NCBI RefSeq assembly: GCF_000337495.1
Contig: NZ_AOIS01000030.1
Location: forward strand, 80,865 to 134,209
Direction: 5' to 3'
DNA length: 53,345 nt
DNA from: Haloterrigena salina JCM 13891
GTDB lineage: Archaea > Halobacteriota > Halobacteria > Halobacteriales > Natrialbaceae
The translations under genes were made by a program, and so were the position numbers. Shown here in pieces: positions 1-7,963 of the stretch (positions are counted from its first letter, which is position 1; each line of letters starts with the position of its first letter). The notes under the pieces are model-generated. The model searched no databases. It had not been told where the DNA came from and saw nothing but the letters and a program-made list of their open reading frames with translations.

Positions 1-855
1 AAAGACCTCGCGAGCGACGTCCGCCGGGACATCATCTACGGCCTCGAGGACATGGGCTTCGAGATCGAGGCCAGCCACCACGAGGTCGCCGAAGGCCAGC
101 ACGAGATCAACTTCGAGTACGACGACGCGCTCGCGACCGCGGACAACGTCGCCACCTTCCGCACCGTCGTCCGCGCCATCGCGGCCCAGCACGACCTCCA
201 CGCGACGTTCATGCCCAAGCCGATCCCGAAGATCAACGGCTCGGGAATGCACACGCACTTCTCGCTGTTCGAGGACGGCGAGAACGCGTTCCACGACGAG
301 GACGACGAGTTCAACCTCAGCGACGAGGCCCACTCGTTCCTCGCGGGTATCTTAGAGCACGCGCCGGCGATCACGGCGGTCGCGAACCCGACGGTCAACA
401 GCTACAAGCGCCTGGTACCGGGCTACGAGGCGCCGGTCTACGTCGCCTGGTCTGATCGCAACCGCTCGGCGCTGATCCGCAAGCCGGCGGCTCGCACGCC
501 GGCGGCCTCGCGTGTCGAACTGCGCTCACCAGACCCCTCGTGTAACCCCTATCTCGCCTTCGCCGTCATGATCCACGCGGGTCTCGACGGCATCGAGAAC
601 GACCTCGAGTGTCCCGACCCGGTTCGGGAGAACATCTACGAGTTCGACGAGCAGAAACGAGAGGAGTACGGCATCGAGACGCTCCCGTCGAACCTCGGCG
701 AGGCCGTCGAGGCCCTCGAGGACGACGAGGCCATCTACAGCGCGCTCGGCGAGCACGTCGCACCGAAGTTCGTCGAAGCTAAGAGCCAGGAGTTCGAGGA
801 GTACCTCGTCGACGTCTCTCAGTGGGAACTCGACCGTTACCTCGAGACGTTCTGA
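1..855 (+). CDS. glnA: Glutamine synthetase, C-terminal part (5' truncated by window)
   Basis: This is the C-terminal 284 residues of a type I glutamine synthetase (ATP + glutamate + ammonia to glutamine), a cytoplasmic dodecamer central to nitrogen assimilation. The frame is open from base 1, so the start lies outside the window. Visible family motifs are [10 protein letters not shown] (glutamate and metal site), [17 protein letters not shown], the [11 protein letters not shown] stretch with its ATP-contacting arginines, and [16 protein letters not shown]. The region where bacterial GSI-beta carries the adenylylated tyrosine (NLYDLP-like) reads [14 protein letters not shown] here, so the enzyme looks like the non-adenylylated GSI-alpha type. 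It ends [10 protein letters not shown] with TGA at 853-855. Confidence 0.97.
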   Translation, partial: KDLASDVRRDIIYGLEDMGFEIEASHHEVAEGQHEINFEYDDALATADNVATFRTVVRAIAAQHDLHATFMPKPIPKINGSGMHTHFSLFEDGENAFHDEDDEFNLSDEAHSFLAGILEHAPAITAVANPTVNSYKRLVPGYEAPVYVAWSDRNRSALIRKPAARTPAASRVELRSPDPSCNPYLAFAVMIHAGLDGIENDLECPDPVRENIYEFDEQKREEYGIETLPSNLGEAVEALEDDEAIYSALGEHVAPKFVEAKSQEFEEYLVDVSQWELDRYLETF

Positions 856-989
856 GGTCGCCCGGCCGTTCGGTGGAGACTCGCTGCCGTTTTCTCTCTC
901 GCTCTCGCCGTTTTGTTTCGGTCCGTAGCTCGCGTCCAGCGCTCGAGCCGCGGGCTCGCGGAACGGGTCGTATCGCTACCGCGCCGCAA

Positions 990-1652
990 TTAGTCGGACG
1001 CGTCGGGACCGAACGCGTGCTCGTGGCCCTCGAGTCGGAGCCCACCTTCGTCGACATCGCCTTCGAGCGTGTAGTATCGCTCCCAGGCGGGAGCGAGGCT
1101 CACCACGTCGACGCCGGCGATCTCGGCCTCGCGGTGGCGCTCGTGGTGGCCGACCAGACAGAGCGACGGCGAGAGGGCCTCGAGCAGGGCGTCGACGTGT
1201 TCGCAGCCGGGATCGTAGCCGTAGGAGAGGAGTCCGGTCGGGGCCTCGTGGGTGAGCAGGACGTCGACGTCGTCCAGTTCGGCCGCTCGCTCGACGTCTT
1301 CGCGGGTGAAGTGTCGGTGGCGGTCTCCCTCGAGCTCGTCGCGGGCGCAGTCGTACTTCGTCGGCGCGTAGTTCCCCGAGAGGCCGGCCACGCGGAGCCC
1401 GTCGACGGACGCGACGGTGCTCGCGAGCAGGTGGACGCCGTCGGCCTCGGGCGGGTCCTCGCCGGCGCGCAGCGCTTCGATGACGTCGAGGTCCTCGTTG
1501 TTGCCCGCGACGAACCACGTCGGCGCCGGGAGGTCGTAGTACTCGAGATCGCCGAGCTGTAACACGGCGGCGGGATCGACGGCTCGGTACAGTTTCAGGA
1601 GCGTCTCGCGGCGGTCCGGCTCGGACGCGTGGGCGTCGCCGAGAACGAGCAT
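990..1652 (-). CDS. Calcineurin-like metallophosphoesterase
   Basis: A 220-residue protein with the metallophosphoesterase motif set in order: GDAH (residues 5-8, D-x-H), QLGDLEYYD, VAGNNEDLD (the GNH[DE] box as GNNED), LLTHEAPTG, and GHHERH near residue 170. These residues normally bind two divalent metals in phosphodiesterases or phosphatases of this superfamily. The length suits a single-domain YfcE/MJ0936-like enzyme. There is no signal peptide or membrane segment, so it should be cytoplasmic. It is convergent with glnA and follows the coiled-coil gene at 1688-2530 with a 35-base gap on the same strand. The substrate cannot be read from the sequence. Confidence 0.85.
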   Translation of the reverse strand: MLVLGDAHASEPDRRETLLKLYRAVDPAAVLQLGDLEYYDLPAPTWFVAGNNEDLDVIEALRAGEDPPEADGVHLLASTVASVDGLRVAGLSGNYAPTKYDCARDELEGDRHRHFTREDVERAAELDDVDVLLTHEAPTGLLSYGYDPGCEHVDALLEALSPSLCLVGHHERHREAEIAGVDVVSLAPAWERYYTLEGDVDEGGLRLEGHEHAFGPDASD

Positions 1653-1687
1653 GCGTGGACGAACGGTCCCGTCGAGGAAAACGTTGC

Positions 1688-2530
1688 TCAGGCTTCAGCC
1701 TGGTCGATCCACTCCTCGGCGTCGCTTTCCGAGACGTCGGCGGCCTCGGCGACGGTCTCGGCGTCGGCGCGCACGAGGTCGTCGACCGTCGCGATGCCGG
1801 CGTCGGCGAGTCGCTCGCGGACGTCCGCGTCGATTCCCGCGACGGATTCGAGCGTGTGCTCCGGGTCGGTCTCGATCTTCGTCTCCGCCGAGACCTGCTG
1901 GTCCTGAAGCTGTTGGGTCACTTCCTCGGCCTGTTCCTCGAGTTGCTGCTGGAGCTGTTCGATCTGTTCGGCCTGCCGGTCGAGCAGGTCCGCGACGTCG
2001 TCGCTCTGGCGCTCGAGTTGCTCCTCGAGCTGGTCCTGCAGCTCTTGGGTTCGCTCGAGTTGCTCGCTGAGCTGACTCGAGAGCTCGTCGACGCTCTGGA
2101 CCGTCTGTTCCTCGACCGAGCGGGAGAGCTCGAGGAACTGTTCGGTCCCGTCCTCGAACGCGTCGACGAACTCCTCGGAGAACTCGTCCGCGACGTCGGC
2201 GTCCCGCTCGAGTTCGCGCTCGAGGGCGTCGTAGAACTCCGCGTGGGTCGTCTTCAGCTGTGCGAACGCCTCGTCGACGCTCCGGTGGGCGTCCGCGGAC
2301 CCCTCACCGGGGAACATCGCGGTCGTCGCGTCGACGTAGCCGTGGGTCGCCGCCTGCGCGAGTTCGAGTTGCTGGCGCTGGAGCGACTCCTGGCCGTTCA
2401 CTCCGGTCACCGCCAGCCTATCGACGGCGGACTGGGCGGACAACCCCTGCGTGAACAGCTGCTGGCTTCCTTTGATCGCGGTTCGCTGGGCGTCGAACAT
2501 CGCTCGAATGGGGGATTCCGATTGACTCAT
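1688..2530 (-). CDS. Coiled-coil protein with C-terminal helix-hairpin-helix, phasin-like N-terminus
   Basis: A 280-residue, strongly acidic, Gln/Glu-rich protein with three visible parts. Residues 1-75 form an amphipathic helical region (FDAQRTAIKGSQQLF), loosely like phasins. Residues about 100-225 are a long coiled coil with repeated E-Q-L-E-x-Q heptads. Residues about 228-280 are a helix-hairpin-helix repeat (LESVAGIDADVRERLADAGI, then VDDLVRADAETVAEAAD) of the kind that binds DNA nonspecifically or mediates protein contacts. The function is not known. A surface-coating or nucleoid-associated role is only an inference. The ATG at 2530 lies about 50 bases downstream of an AT-rich stretch. 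Confidence 0.7.
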   Translation of the reverse strand: MSQSESPIRAMFDAQRTAIKGSQQLFTQGLSAQSAVDRLAVTGVNGQESLQRQQLELAQAATHGYVDATTAMFPGEGSADAHRSVDEAFAQLKTTHAEFYDALERELERDADVADEFSEEFVDAFEDGTEQFLELSRSVEEQTVQSVDELSSQLSEQLERTQELQDQLEEQLERQSDDVADLLDRQAEQIEQLQQQLEEQAEEVTQQLQDQQVSAETKIETDPEHTLESVAGIDADVRERLADAGIATVDDLVRADAETVAEAADVSESDAEEWIDQAEA

Positions 2531-2721
2531 TGGTCACTCGGTAGTCGGCGTCGTTCGGGAATAAGTGACGGGCTTGTAAACCACTGAATGGGGTCTAGTG
2601 GTGAATAATACCACAACTCGCTTGCCAATGGGTGGCTCTGCGTTCCAGCAACCGTCACGCGAAACTGAGTGTCAGTGTGGGGGCCATTGAGAATTATGAG
2701 GGCCTTCGTGGTCCGTTCACC

Positions 2722-3240
2722 ATGGTGGACAGTCGAACCTACGCGTTCGAGGGGACGCAACCGACGGTCGACGACGCGGCGGCGGTGAGCCGGGAGGCGA
2801 CGCTGGTCGGCGACGTCCGGATCGACGCCGAGGCGAGCGTCTGGCCGGGCGTCGTCCTCAGGGGCGATATCGGACCCGTTCGCGTCGGCGAACAGGCCCA
2901 CATCGGCGACAATGCGACGATTCACGCTTCGACACTCGCGGACCGCGTCATGATCGGTCATGGCGCGGTGCTCAACGAGGCGACCGTCGAGGAGGGAACG
3001 CTGATCGGATTCAACGCGACGGTCAACACGGAGTCGACCGTCGGCGCGGGGAGCGTCGTCGCTGCCGGGACAGTGATCCCCGACGAGTACGACATCCCGC
3101 CCGAGTCGTTCGCCCGCGGCGTTCCCGCCAAGATCACGCCGCTCGAGGAGACGGGCGTCGACGCCGAGGCGATCTTCGAGGAGTTCTCGTCGGGCGAGTA
3201 CACGAACCTGGCCGGCCGCCACGAGGAACTGTTCGACTGA
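2722..3240 (+). CDS. Gamma-class carbonic anhydrase / left-handed beta-helix protein
   Basis: A 172-residue hexapeptide-repeat protein. The series of [LIV]-G-x-x-x-x turns (VLRGDIGPVRVG, IGDNATIHAS, VMIGHGAVLN, LIGFNATVN, VAAGTVIP) forms a trimeric left-handed beta helix. Three histidines (A-H-I-G-D-N, T-I-H, I-G-H-G) match the zinc ligands of the YrdA/Cam-like gamma carbonic anhydrase family. The ATG at 2722 was chosen over one at 2632 because family homology starts there and the 30 extra residues look non-coding. The predicted role is reversible CO2 hydration, but several YrdA-like members lack measurable activity. Confidence 0.85.
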   Translation: MVDSRTYAFEGTQPTVDDAAAVSREATLVGDVRIDAEASVWPGVVLRGDIGPVRVGEQAHIGDNATIHASTLADRVMIGHGAVLNEATVEEGTLIGFNATVNTESTVGAGSVVAAGTVIPDEYDIPPESFARGVPAKITPLEETGVDAEAIFEEFSSGEYTNLAGRHEELFD

Positions 3241-3282
3241 GCGCGCCGCAGACGGTCCGGACGAGTCGGCGGCGAGGGCCCG

Positions 3283-3732
3283 TTACTCGCCGGCCGGGAT
3301 TTCCCGTCCGTCCTCGGCGTCGATGCGAATCGGGTCGTCCTCCCGGTCGATCTCGAGTCGGCGCCGCGAGAGGTACGGCGCGAGCGTCGACGCGGAGACG
3401 AGGCCGTAGTAGGCACCGTCGCTGACGACCGGGAGGTGTTTCACGCCGTCGGCACGCATCGTTTCCGCGGCGGCGACCAGCGATTCGTGTCGCGAGATCG
3501 TGGTGACCGGCGACGACATGACCGCCCCGACCGAGTGCGGTTCGAGCGTCTCGGCGACGAAGGCGACGATATCCGATTCGGTGACGATTCCGACGACGGT
3601 CTCGTCCTCGAGGACGACGAGCGCCGGTACGTCCGGATCGCGGAGTCGTTCCGCGGCCTCGGTGACTGGCGCTTCGGGCTGGATCGTTCGACCGGACCGA
3701 GTCAGTACGCGTTCGAGTGGAACGTCGATCAT
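3283..3732 (-). CDS. Tandem CBS-domain protein
   Basis: A 149-residue cytoplasmic protein made almost entirely of two CBS motifs: residues about 7-60 (LERVLTRSGRTI through VVGIVTESDIVAFVAE) and about 68-125 (VGAVMSSPVTTISRHESL through HLPVVSDGAYYGLVSAS). Paired CBS domains bind adenosine nucleotides or SAM and report cell energy state. It has no catalytic domain, and it stands alone between a carbonic anhydrase and a CoA transferase. An acidic tail of about 20 residues (IDREDDPIRIDAEDGRE) follows. An AT-rich block with a small perfect palindrome lies about 95 bases upstream. Confidence 0.85.
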   Translation of the reverse strand: MIDVPLERVLTRSGRTIQPEAPVTEAAERLRDPDVPALVVLEDETVVGIVTESDIVAFVAETLEPHSVGAVMSSPVTTISRHESLVAAAETMRADGVKHLPVVSDGAYYGLVSASTLAPYLSRRRLEIDREDDPIRIDAEDGREIPAGE

Positions 3733-3825
3733 CGCTTACGCGTCGCTACCACGACCCGCTACATAACCACTTCGCATATATGCACGGTATTTCCTAGTAT
3801 TGTATTCCTATGCGATCTAAATTGC

Positions 3826-3836
3826 CCAATAATTGG
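3826..3836. promoter_or_regulatory. Small perfect palindrome CCAAT-A-ATTGG in an AT-rich intergenic block
   Basis: CCAAT and ATTGG flank a single A within the unusually AT-rich stretch 3770-3890 between the CBS gene (read leftward from 3732) and the end of the CoA-transferase gene. It lies about 95 bases upstream of the CBS start, so it could be an operator for that gene. No regulator is linked to it; this is a pattern observation only. Confidence 0.25.
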
Positions 3837-3948
3837 ACAATATGGAAATATATGGGCACATATTACTATATACCTCACTTGTTACGATGCCCGACCGAGA
3901 GCGGGGACTCGTCTCGCCGTCCGGTCCGATTCCCCCGTCGGTCCCGGC

Positions 3949-5142
3949 TCACCGGACGGCGCCGGCATCGTAGAGCGCATCGATCTCCGCGCCGCTATAG
4001 CCCGCCTCGACGAGATACCGGCGCGTGTGTTCTCCCTGCGTCGGGACGCGCTCGTCGAGTTCCGCACGCTTCGCCGTCGCTGCGGTTTCGTCGTCGAACC
4101 GGGCCGGAAATCCGATCCGCGGCGGGGCGCCGTCCGGACGCTCGACGAGATCTCGCGCCTGGAACTGGGGGTGCTCGAGCATCTCGGTGGGCGAGTAGAC
4201 GCCGGCGAACGCCGCGTCGACGCCCTCGAGGGCCGCCTCCCACTCGTCGCGGGTTCGTTCGCGGAAGAGATCGCGGAGTTCGGGCTCGAGGGCGGTGCGC
4301 ACGGCCGGATCATCCGTCCCGTGCTCGTCGGCGAGGTCGTCCCGGTCGACGGCCTCGCAGAACGCCCGCCAGAACCCCGGTTCGAGGGCCGCGAGCGTCA
4401 CCCAGTTCCCGTCGGCGGTCTCGTAGCAGTCGTACCACGGATAGGCGCCCGTCAGCGGCGTCTCGCCGGGTCGCGGCTCGGCGGGGTCGCCGGTCGCGGC
4501 CTGGTAGGCGACCGGCTGGGCGAACGAGGCGACGACGTCGGCCATCGCGACGTCGACGTACTCGCCGCCGGCGTTTCCCAGTTCTCTCGAGAGCAACGCC
4601 CCGACGATGGCGAACGCGGCGAACAGCCCGCCGGCCATGTCGCCGATCGGGTAACCGGGGACCTGCGGTTTCTCCCCGAGTGACTCCCGCGTCAGATCGA
4701 GCAGGCCGGCCAGCGCGACGTAGTTCAGGTCGTGGCCGACCCGATCCGCCCACGGGCCGTCCTGGCCGTAGCCGGTGAGCGAGCAGTAGACCAGTTCGTC
4801 GTTGTACTCGGTGAGCGTCTCGTAGTCGATCCCCAGCCGGTCGGCCACGCCCGGTCGGAACCCCTCGAGGACGACGTCGGCGTCCTCGACGAGTCGGTAG
4901 AACGCCGCCCGTCCGCCGTCGGTTTTCAGGTCGATCGCGACGCTGCGCTTGCCGCGGTTGACCATCTCGAAAATCGCGCCGACGCCGTCGGCCGTGTCGG
5001 GTTCCATCGCTCGAGCGTAGTCGCCGGCGCCGGTGTCCTCCACCTTCACCACCTCGGCGCCGCAGTCGGCCAGCAACTGCGTCGCGTAGGGGCCGGGCAG
5101 CAGCCGCGAGCAGTCGAGCACGCGAACGCCATCGAGTCGCAT
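3949..5142 (-). CDS. CaiB/BaiF class III CoA transferase, alpha-methylacyl-CoA racemase-like
   Basis: A 397-residue protein of the CoA-transferase III fold. Two features point to the racemase branch (AMACR/MCR) rather than formyl-CoA transferase. GHDLNYVALAGLLD carries the histidine, and YPIGDMAGGLFAAFA carries the aspartate, that form the His/Asp acid-base pair in mycobacterial MCR. NRGKRSVAIDLK and VLEGFRPGVADRLGID are the general CoA-binding family motifs. The role would be epimerisation of 2-methyl-branched acyl-CoAs, or CoA transfer if the subfamily call is wrong. The start MRLDGVRVLD at 5142 was preferred over 5190 because the family begins there. Confidence 0.85.
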   Translation of the reverse strand: MRLDGVRVLDCSRLLPGPYATQLLADCGAEVVKVEDTGAGDYARAMEPDTADGVGAIFEMVNRGKRSVAIDLKTDGGRAAFYRLVEDADVVLEGFRPGVADRLGIDYETLTEYNDELVYCSLTGYGQDGPWADRVGHDLNYVALAGLLDLTRESLGEKPQVPGYPIGDMAGGLFAAFAIVGALLSRELGNAGGEYVDVAMADVVASFAQPVAYQAATGDPAEPRPGETPLTGAYPWYDCYETADGNWVTLAALEPGFWRAFCEAVDRDDLADEHGTDDPAVRTALEPELRDLFRERTRDEWEAALEGVDAAFAGVYSPTEMLEHPQFQARDLVERPDGAPPRIGFPARFDDETAATAKRAELDERVPTQGEHTRRYLVEAGYSGAEIDALYDAGAVR

Positions 5143-5226
5143 ACGGTGTCCTCGTCGCCCCGATAGTTTACCGTATGGGTCGTCGCGCACGAGAGCCGAA
5201 AACGAGGTCGCGAGCCGCGAACCGAA

Positions 5227-5742
5227 CTACGACCGTTGGGTCGCTGAGCCGATGTCGAAGAACTCAGCGTAGAGCCCCTTCGCGAGGGCGTCGAGGTTCT
5301 CCTCCGCTTCGCTCGCGTCCATGGTGTCGCCGACGCCCTGCCACTCGACCGAGAAGCGGCTGATCGGGACCAGCGCGAGGCCGCCGATACGGATCTCGCC
5401 GTCGGGGGTGTGGACCGTCCACTCGGTTCGCATGCCGTCGGACGACCGGGTGACGTCCTCGATGTGGGCGCCGGCGTCGACCCACCGCTCGACGAGGCCG
5501 TCGGTGATCCGCCGAAGTCGCCGCTCGCCGAGCACGTGGGCGCCGACGCCGCCGCCGACCAGCACGGCGAACGCGGTGAGGGCCGTCGGCACGCCGCCGT
5601 AGGGGATGTTCACTGACGCGGCCAGTCCGCCCACCGCGACGACGAGGACGAGGATCCGTACGTCGACCGCGCTGGGGACCGTCCCGGTCCAGGCCGATTC
5701 CTGCGTCGATTGCTCGACCTGCGCCGGCTGCTCGAGTTGCAT
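5227..5742 (-). CDS. Conserved haloarchaeal membrane protein of unknown function
   Basis: A 171-residue protein. A Gln/Glu-rich N-terminus is followed by two predicted membrane helices (about residues 27-45, VRILVLVVAVGGLAASV, and 52-72, PTALTAFAVLVGGGVGAHVL), then a soluble C-terminal domain of about 95 residues with alternating beta-like segments (TEWTVHTPDGEIRIGGLALV). The domain should face one side of the membrane. I do not recognise the family. It sits between the CoA transferase and the E1-alpha gene on the same strand, with gaps of 84 and 71 bases, so it could be transcribed alone. Confidence 0.65.
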   Translation of the reverse strand: MQLEQPAQVEQSTQESAWTGTVPSAVDVRILVLVVAVGGLAASVNIPYGGVPTALTAFAVLVGGGVGAHVLGERRLRRITDGLVERWVDAGAHIEDVTRSSDGMRTEWTVHTPDGEIRIGGLALVPISRFSVEWQGVGDTMDASEAEENLDALAKGLYAEFFDIGSATQRS

Positions 5743-5813
5743 GGTACTCGCGGATGGGGACGACGTCCCGGTAGCCGTTGTCCTGTCTCAGTTCCGGCTT
5801 TATGGTCCGATAC

Positions 5814-6950
5814 TCACTCGTAATCGAGTAATTCACCGTCGCCGTGTCGTTCGCGGAGGGTCTCGAGTTCCTCGCGCTGTTCCTCGAGGCGCGGCGTCAA
5901 CTCGTCGTACGCGTGCTCGAAGATGTTGCGCGGGTCGGCCTCGGCGGATTCGGCGCGGTCGACCAGCTCCTCAAGGGTGGCCTCGATCTCGGACTCGATC
6001 GTCTCGATCCCGTCGTCGTCGAGGACACCGCGGTTCCGGAGGTAGGTCTCGAATCGGTCGATGGGATCTCGCTCGCGCCAGCGCTCGACTTCGGCCTCGT
6101 CGCGGTAGGCCGAGGGATCGTCGGCGGTCGTGTGCGCGCCGTAGCGGTACTGGACGGCCTCGATCAGCGTCGGCCGCGGCCGGCCGTCGTCGCCGGAACG
6201 AGCGTCGAGCGCCGTCTCCCGCGCGGCCCGCGTGACGACGTAACTCGCCAGCGGATCCATCCCGTCGACCTGCACGCCCTCGAACCCGTAGGCGCCGGCC
6301 TTCTGGGCGATGGTGGCGCTCGCGGTCTGGTTCTCCCGCGCGATCGAGATGGCCCACTGGTTGTTGTTACAGAAGAAGATCGTCGGGGTGTCGAAGACGC
6401 CAGCGAAGTTCATCGCCTCGTGGAAATCGCCCTCCGACGTGGCCCCGTCGCCGAAGTGGACGACGCTCGCGCGTTCGTCGCCGTTCAGCTTCGCGGCCCA
6501 CGACCAGCCGACCGCGTGGGGGAGGTGGCCGCCGATCGAGATGTTCAGCGGGAAGACGTCGATCTCGGCCAGGGCCGCGTTGCCGTCCTCGTGGCCCATC
6601 CAGTACAGCAGGTACTCCCACGGGAGGTCCCGCGAGACGACGGCCCCGTGTTCCCGGTACTGAAAGGAGAGCATGTCGTCGTCCGCGAGCGCGTACGTCG
6701 AGCCGATCTGCGAGCCCTCCTGACCCGCGAGCGAGGCGTAGGTTCCCAGCCGACCCTGCCGCTGGAGGCTGATCATCCGCTCGTCGAACCGCCGGGAGAA
6801 GCGCATATCCCGGTACATCGACCGCAGCGTCTCGTCGGCGAGGTCCGGTTCCAGTTCCGGCGCGACGATCGTCCCGTCGGTGTCGAGGATCCGGATCCGG
6901 TCGTCGGGTTCCCGCTCGAGAACGGCGCGCTCTACGGCGTCTCCTGCCAT
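5814..6950 (-). CDS. Thiamine-diphosphate-dependent dehydrogenase E1 component, alpha subunit
   Basis: A 378-residue E1-alpha subunit of the 2-oxoacid dehydrogenase family (pyruvate, branched-chain 2-oxoacid or acetoin type). The thiamine-diphosphate/Mg motif is clear: GDGATSEGD at about residue 167, followed some 26 residues later by CNNNQWAIS. HTTADDPSAYR and RDLPWEYLLYWMGHEDG are further family blocks. Such subunits work as alpha2beta2 with a beta subunit plus E2 and E3, but no beta, E2 or E3 gene is next to it, so its partner must be elsewhere. MAGDAVERAV at 6950 was taken as the start; an in-frame ATG at 6977 is possible. Confidence 0.88.
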   Translation of the reverse strand: MAGDAVERAVLEREPDDRIRILDTDGTIVAPELEPDLADETLRSMYRDMRFSRRFDERMISLQRQGRLGTYASLAGQEGSQIGSTYALADDDMLSFQYREHGAVVSRDLPWEYLLYWMGHEDGNAALAEIDVFPLNISIGGHLPHAVGWSWAAKLNGDERASVVHFGDGATSEGDFHEAMNFAGVFDTPTIFFCNNNQWAISIARENQTASATIAQKAGAYGFEGVQVDGMDPLASYVVTRAARETALDARSGDDGRPRPTLIEAVQYRYGAHTTADDPSAYRDEAEVERWRERDPIDRFETYLRNRGVLDDDGIETIESEIEATLEELVDRAESAEADPRNIFEHAYDELTPRLEEQREELETLRERHGDGELLDYE

Positions 6951-7072
6951 ACCTCGAGCCTCTGTCTCCGGCCACATAACGATATCCCGCGGCGCGGCCG
7001 CGCCGCCGCCGACCCCGACGATTTCTGGCGGCGAAAATCCGCGACACCACTTTAGGTGTCTCGAACGAAGGG

Positions 7073-7300
7073 ATGGGTATGGACGATTCCGACGTCACCG
7101 TCGATGTCGAGGTAGAGGTCGAAGTCGACAGCGAGGAACTCGAACTCGAGGCCGAGGATCGCCGCGAGTTCGAGGGCGAGTTCGAGACGGACGGACTAAC
7201 GATCGAGGTCGAGGCGGAGATTGAGGTCGAAGGTGAGGAGGAGGCCGACGAAGCGGAGGAAAGCGAGGCGGAAGCCGACGAAGACGAGGACGAGGAGTAA
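7073..7300 (+). CDS. Very acidic 75-residue protein with alternating Val-Glu strands
   Basis: Forty of 75 residues are Asp or Glu. Two stretches alternate hydrophobic and acidic residues (VDVEVEVEVD; IEVEAEIEVE), the pattern of an amphipathic beta strand, and the tail is an almost pure Asp/Glu run. The likely promoter is a TTTAGG box about 20 bases upstream, which fits a leaderless start at 7073 or at the second ATG, 7079. No domain is recognised. It could be a charge-rich chaperone-like or binding protein. It is too biased for composition alone to prove coding, but codon use and promoter placement favour a real gene. Confidence 0.6.
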   Translation: MGMDDSDVTVDVEVEVEVDSEELELEAEDRREFEGEFETDGLTIEVEAEIEVEGEEEADEAEESEAEADEDEDEE

Positions 7301-7464
7301 GTCGCGATCGATTCGCGTCCGTCCACTGCTCGACGGGCGACCATCCAGCGACCATCGTTTTTAGCGGCTGATTCGATCACGGAGCGGTCGCTCGGCGCCG
7401 GAACGCTTCCGGACCCGCGACGGGTGAAGTCGGTTTTATCAATTAGCCGAATGAATAATCATCC

Positions 7465-7893
7465 ATGTACCGCGTTCTGATGCCCGTCGACACGAACGAG
7501 AGCCGAGCGATCGCGCAGGCCGAGTACGTCGCGTCGCTCCCCGACGCCGCCGCGTCCGTCGAGGTCTCGATCCTGTTCGTCTTCACCGACGAGAACGAGG
7601 ACCTCCCGGAGGAGATCGAACGCTACAAGTCCGCCTCGCGGGTCGCGTCCGTCCGGCGCGCGCGGGAGCGCCTCGAGGAGGCCGGCGTCGACGTCACCGT
7701 CCTCGAGGGCAGCGGCGAGATCGAGGCGGACGACGTCCTCGAGGCGGCCGACGAGCGCGACGCCGACGCCATCGTCCTCGGCGGCCGGAAGCGATCGCCC
7801 GTCGGAAAGGCTGTCTTCGGGAGCCTCACGCAGTCGGTGATCCTGACCAGCGACCGCCCGGTCGTCGTCACCGGCGGCCAACGAGGGGAGTGA
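7465..7893 (+). CDS. Universal stress protein, UspA family
   Basis: A 142-residue single Usp domain. It opens with [12 protein letters not shown], where the aspartate contacts adenine in ATP-binding members. Near the end lies [20 protein letters not shown], the G-2x-G-9x-G-[ST] loop that binds the phosphates, so this is the ATP-binding (UspFG/MJ0577-like) type. It probably dimerises in the cytoplasm and acts in stress survival. The box TTTTATC at 7434-7440 lies 25 bases before the ATG, the spacing of a leaderless haloarchaeal transcript. The gene is monocistronic, with SDR gene 7964-8827 following after 70 bases. Confidence 0.92.
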   Translation: MYRVLMPVDTNESRAIAQAEYVASLPDAAASVEVSILFVFTDENEDLPEEIERYKSASRVASVRRARERLEEAGVDVTVLEGSGEIEADDVLEAADERDADAIVLGGRKRSPVGKAVFGSLTQSVILTSDRPVVVTGGQRGE

Positions 7894-7963
7894 GTGGCCG
7901 CCCGAACCGACCGGGACCCGGACCGTCGCCGGGATTTATCACGCGCTCGGGAGACGGTAGCAC

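Noticed and set aside
976-1562. Open frames on both strands across the phosphoesterase gene
   Set aside because: Arg/Ala-rich or Val/Gly-rich shadows of the coding strand, as expected in GC-rich DNA; the 990-1652 frame alone has family motifs.
1655-2587. 310-codon frame opposite the coiled-coil gene
   Set aside because: Leu/Val/Arg-rich mirror of a Gln/Glu coiled coil. It matches no domain, and the reverse frame has acidic composition and the HhH motif.
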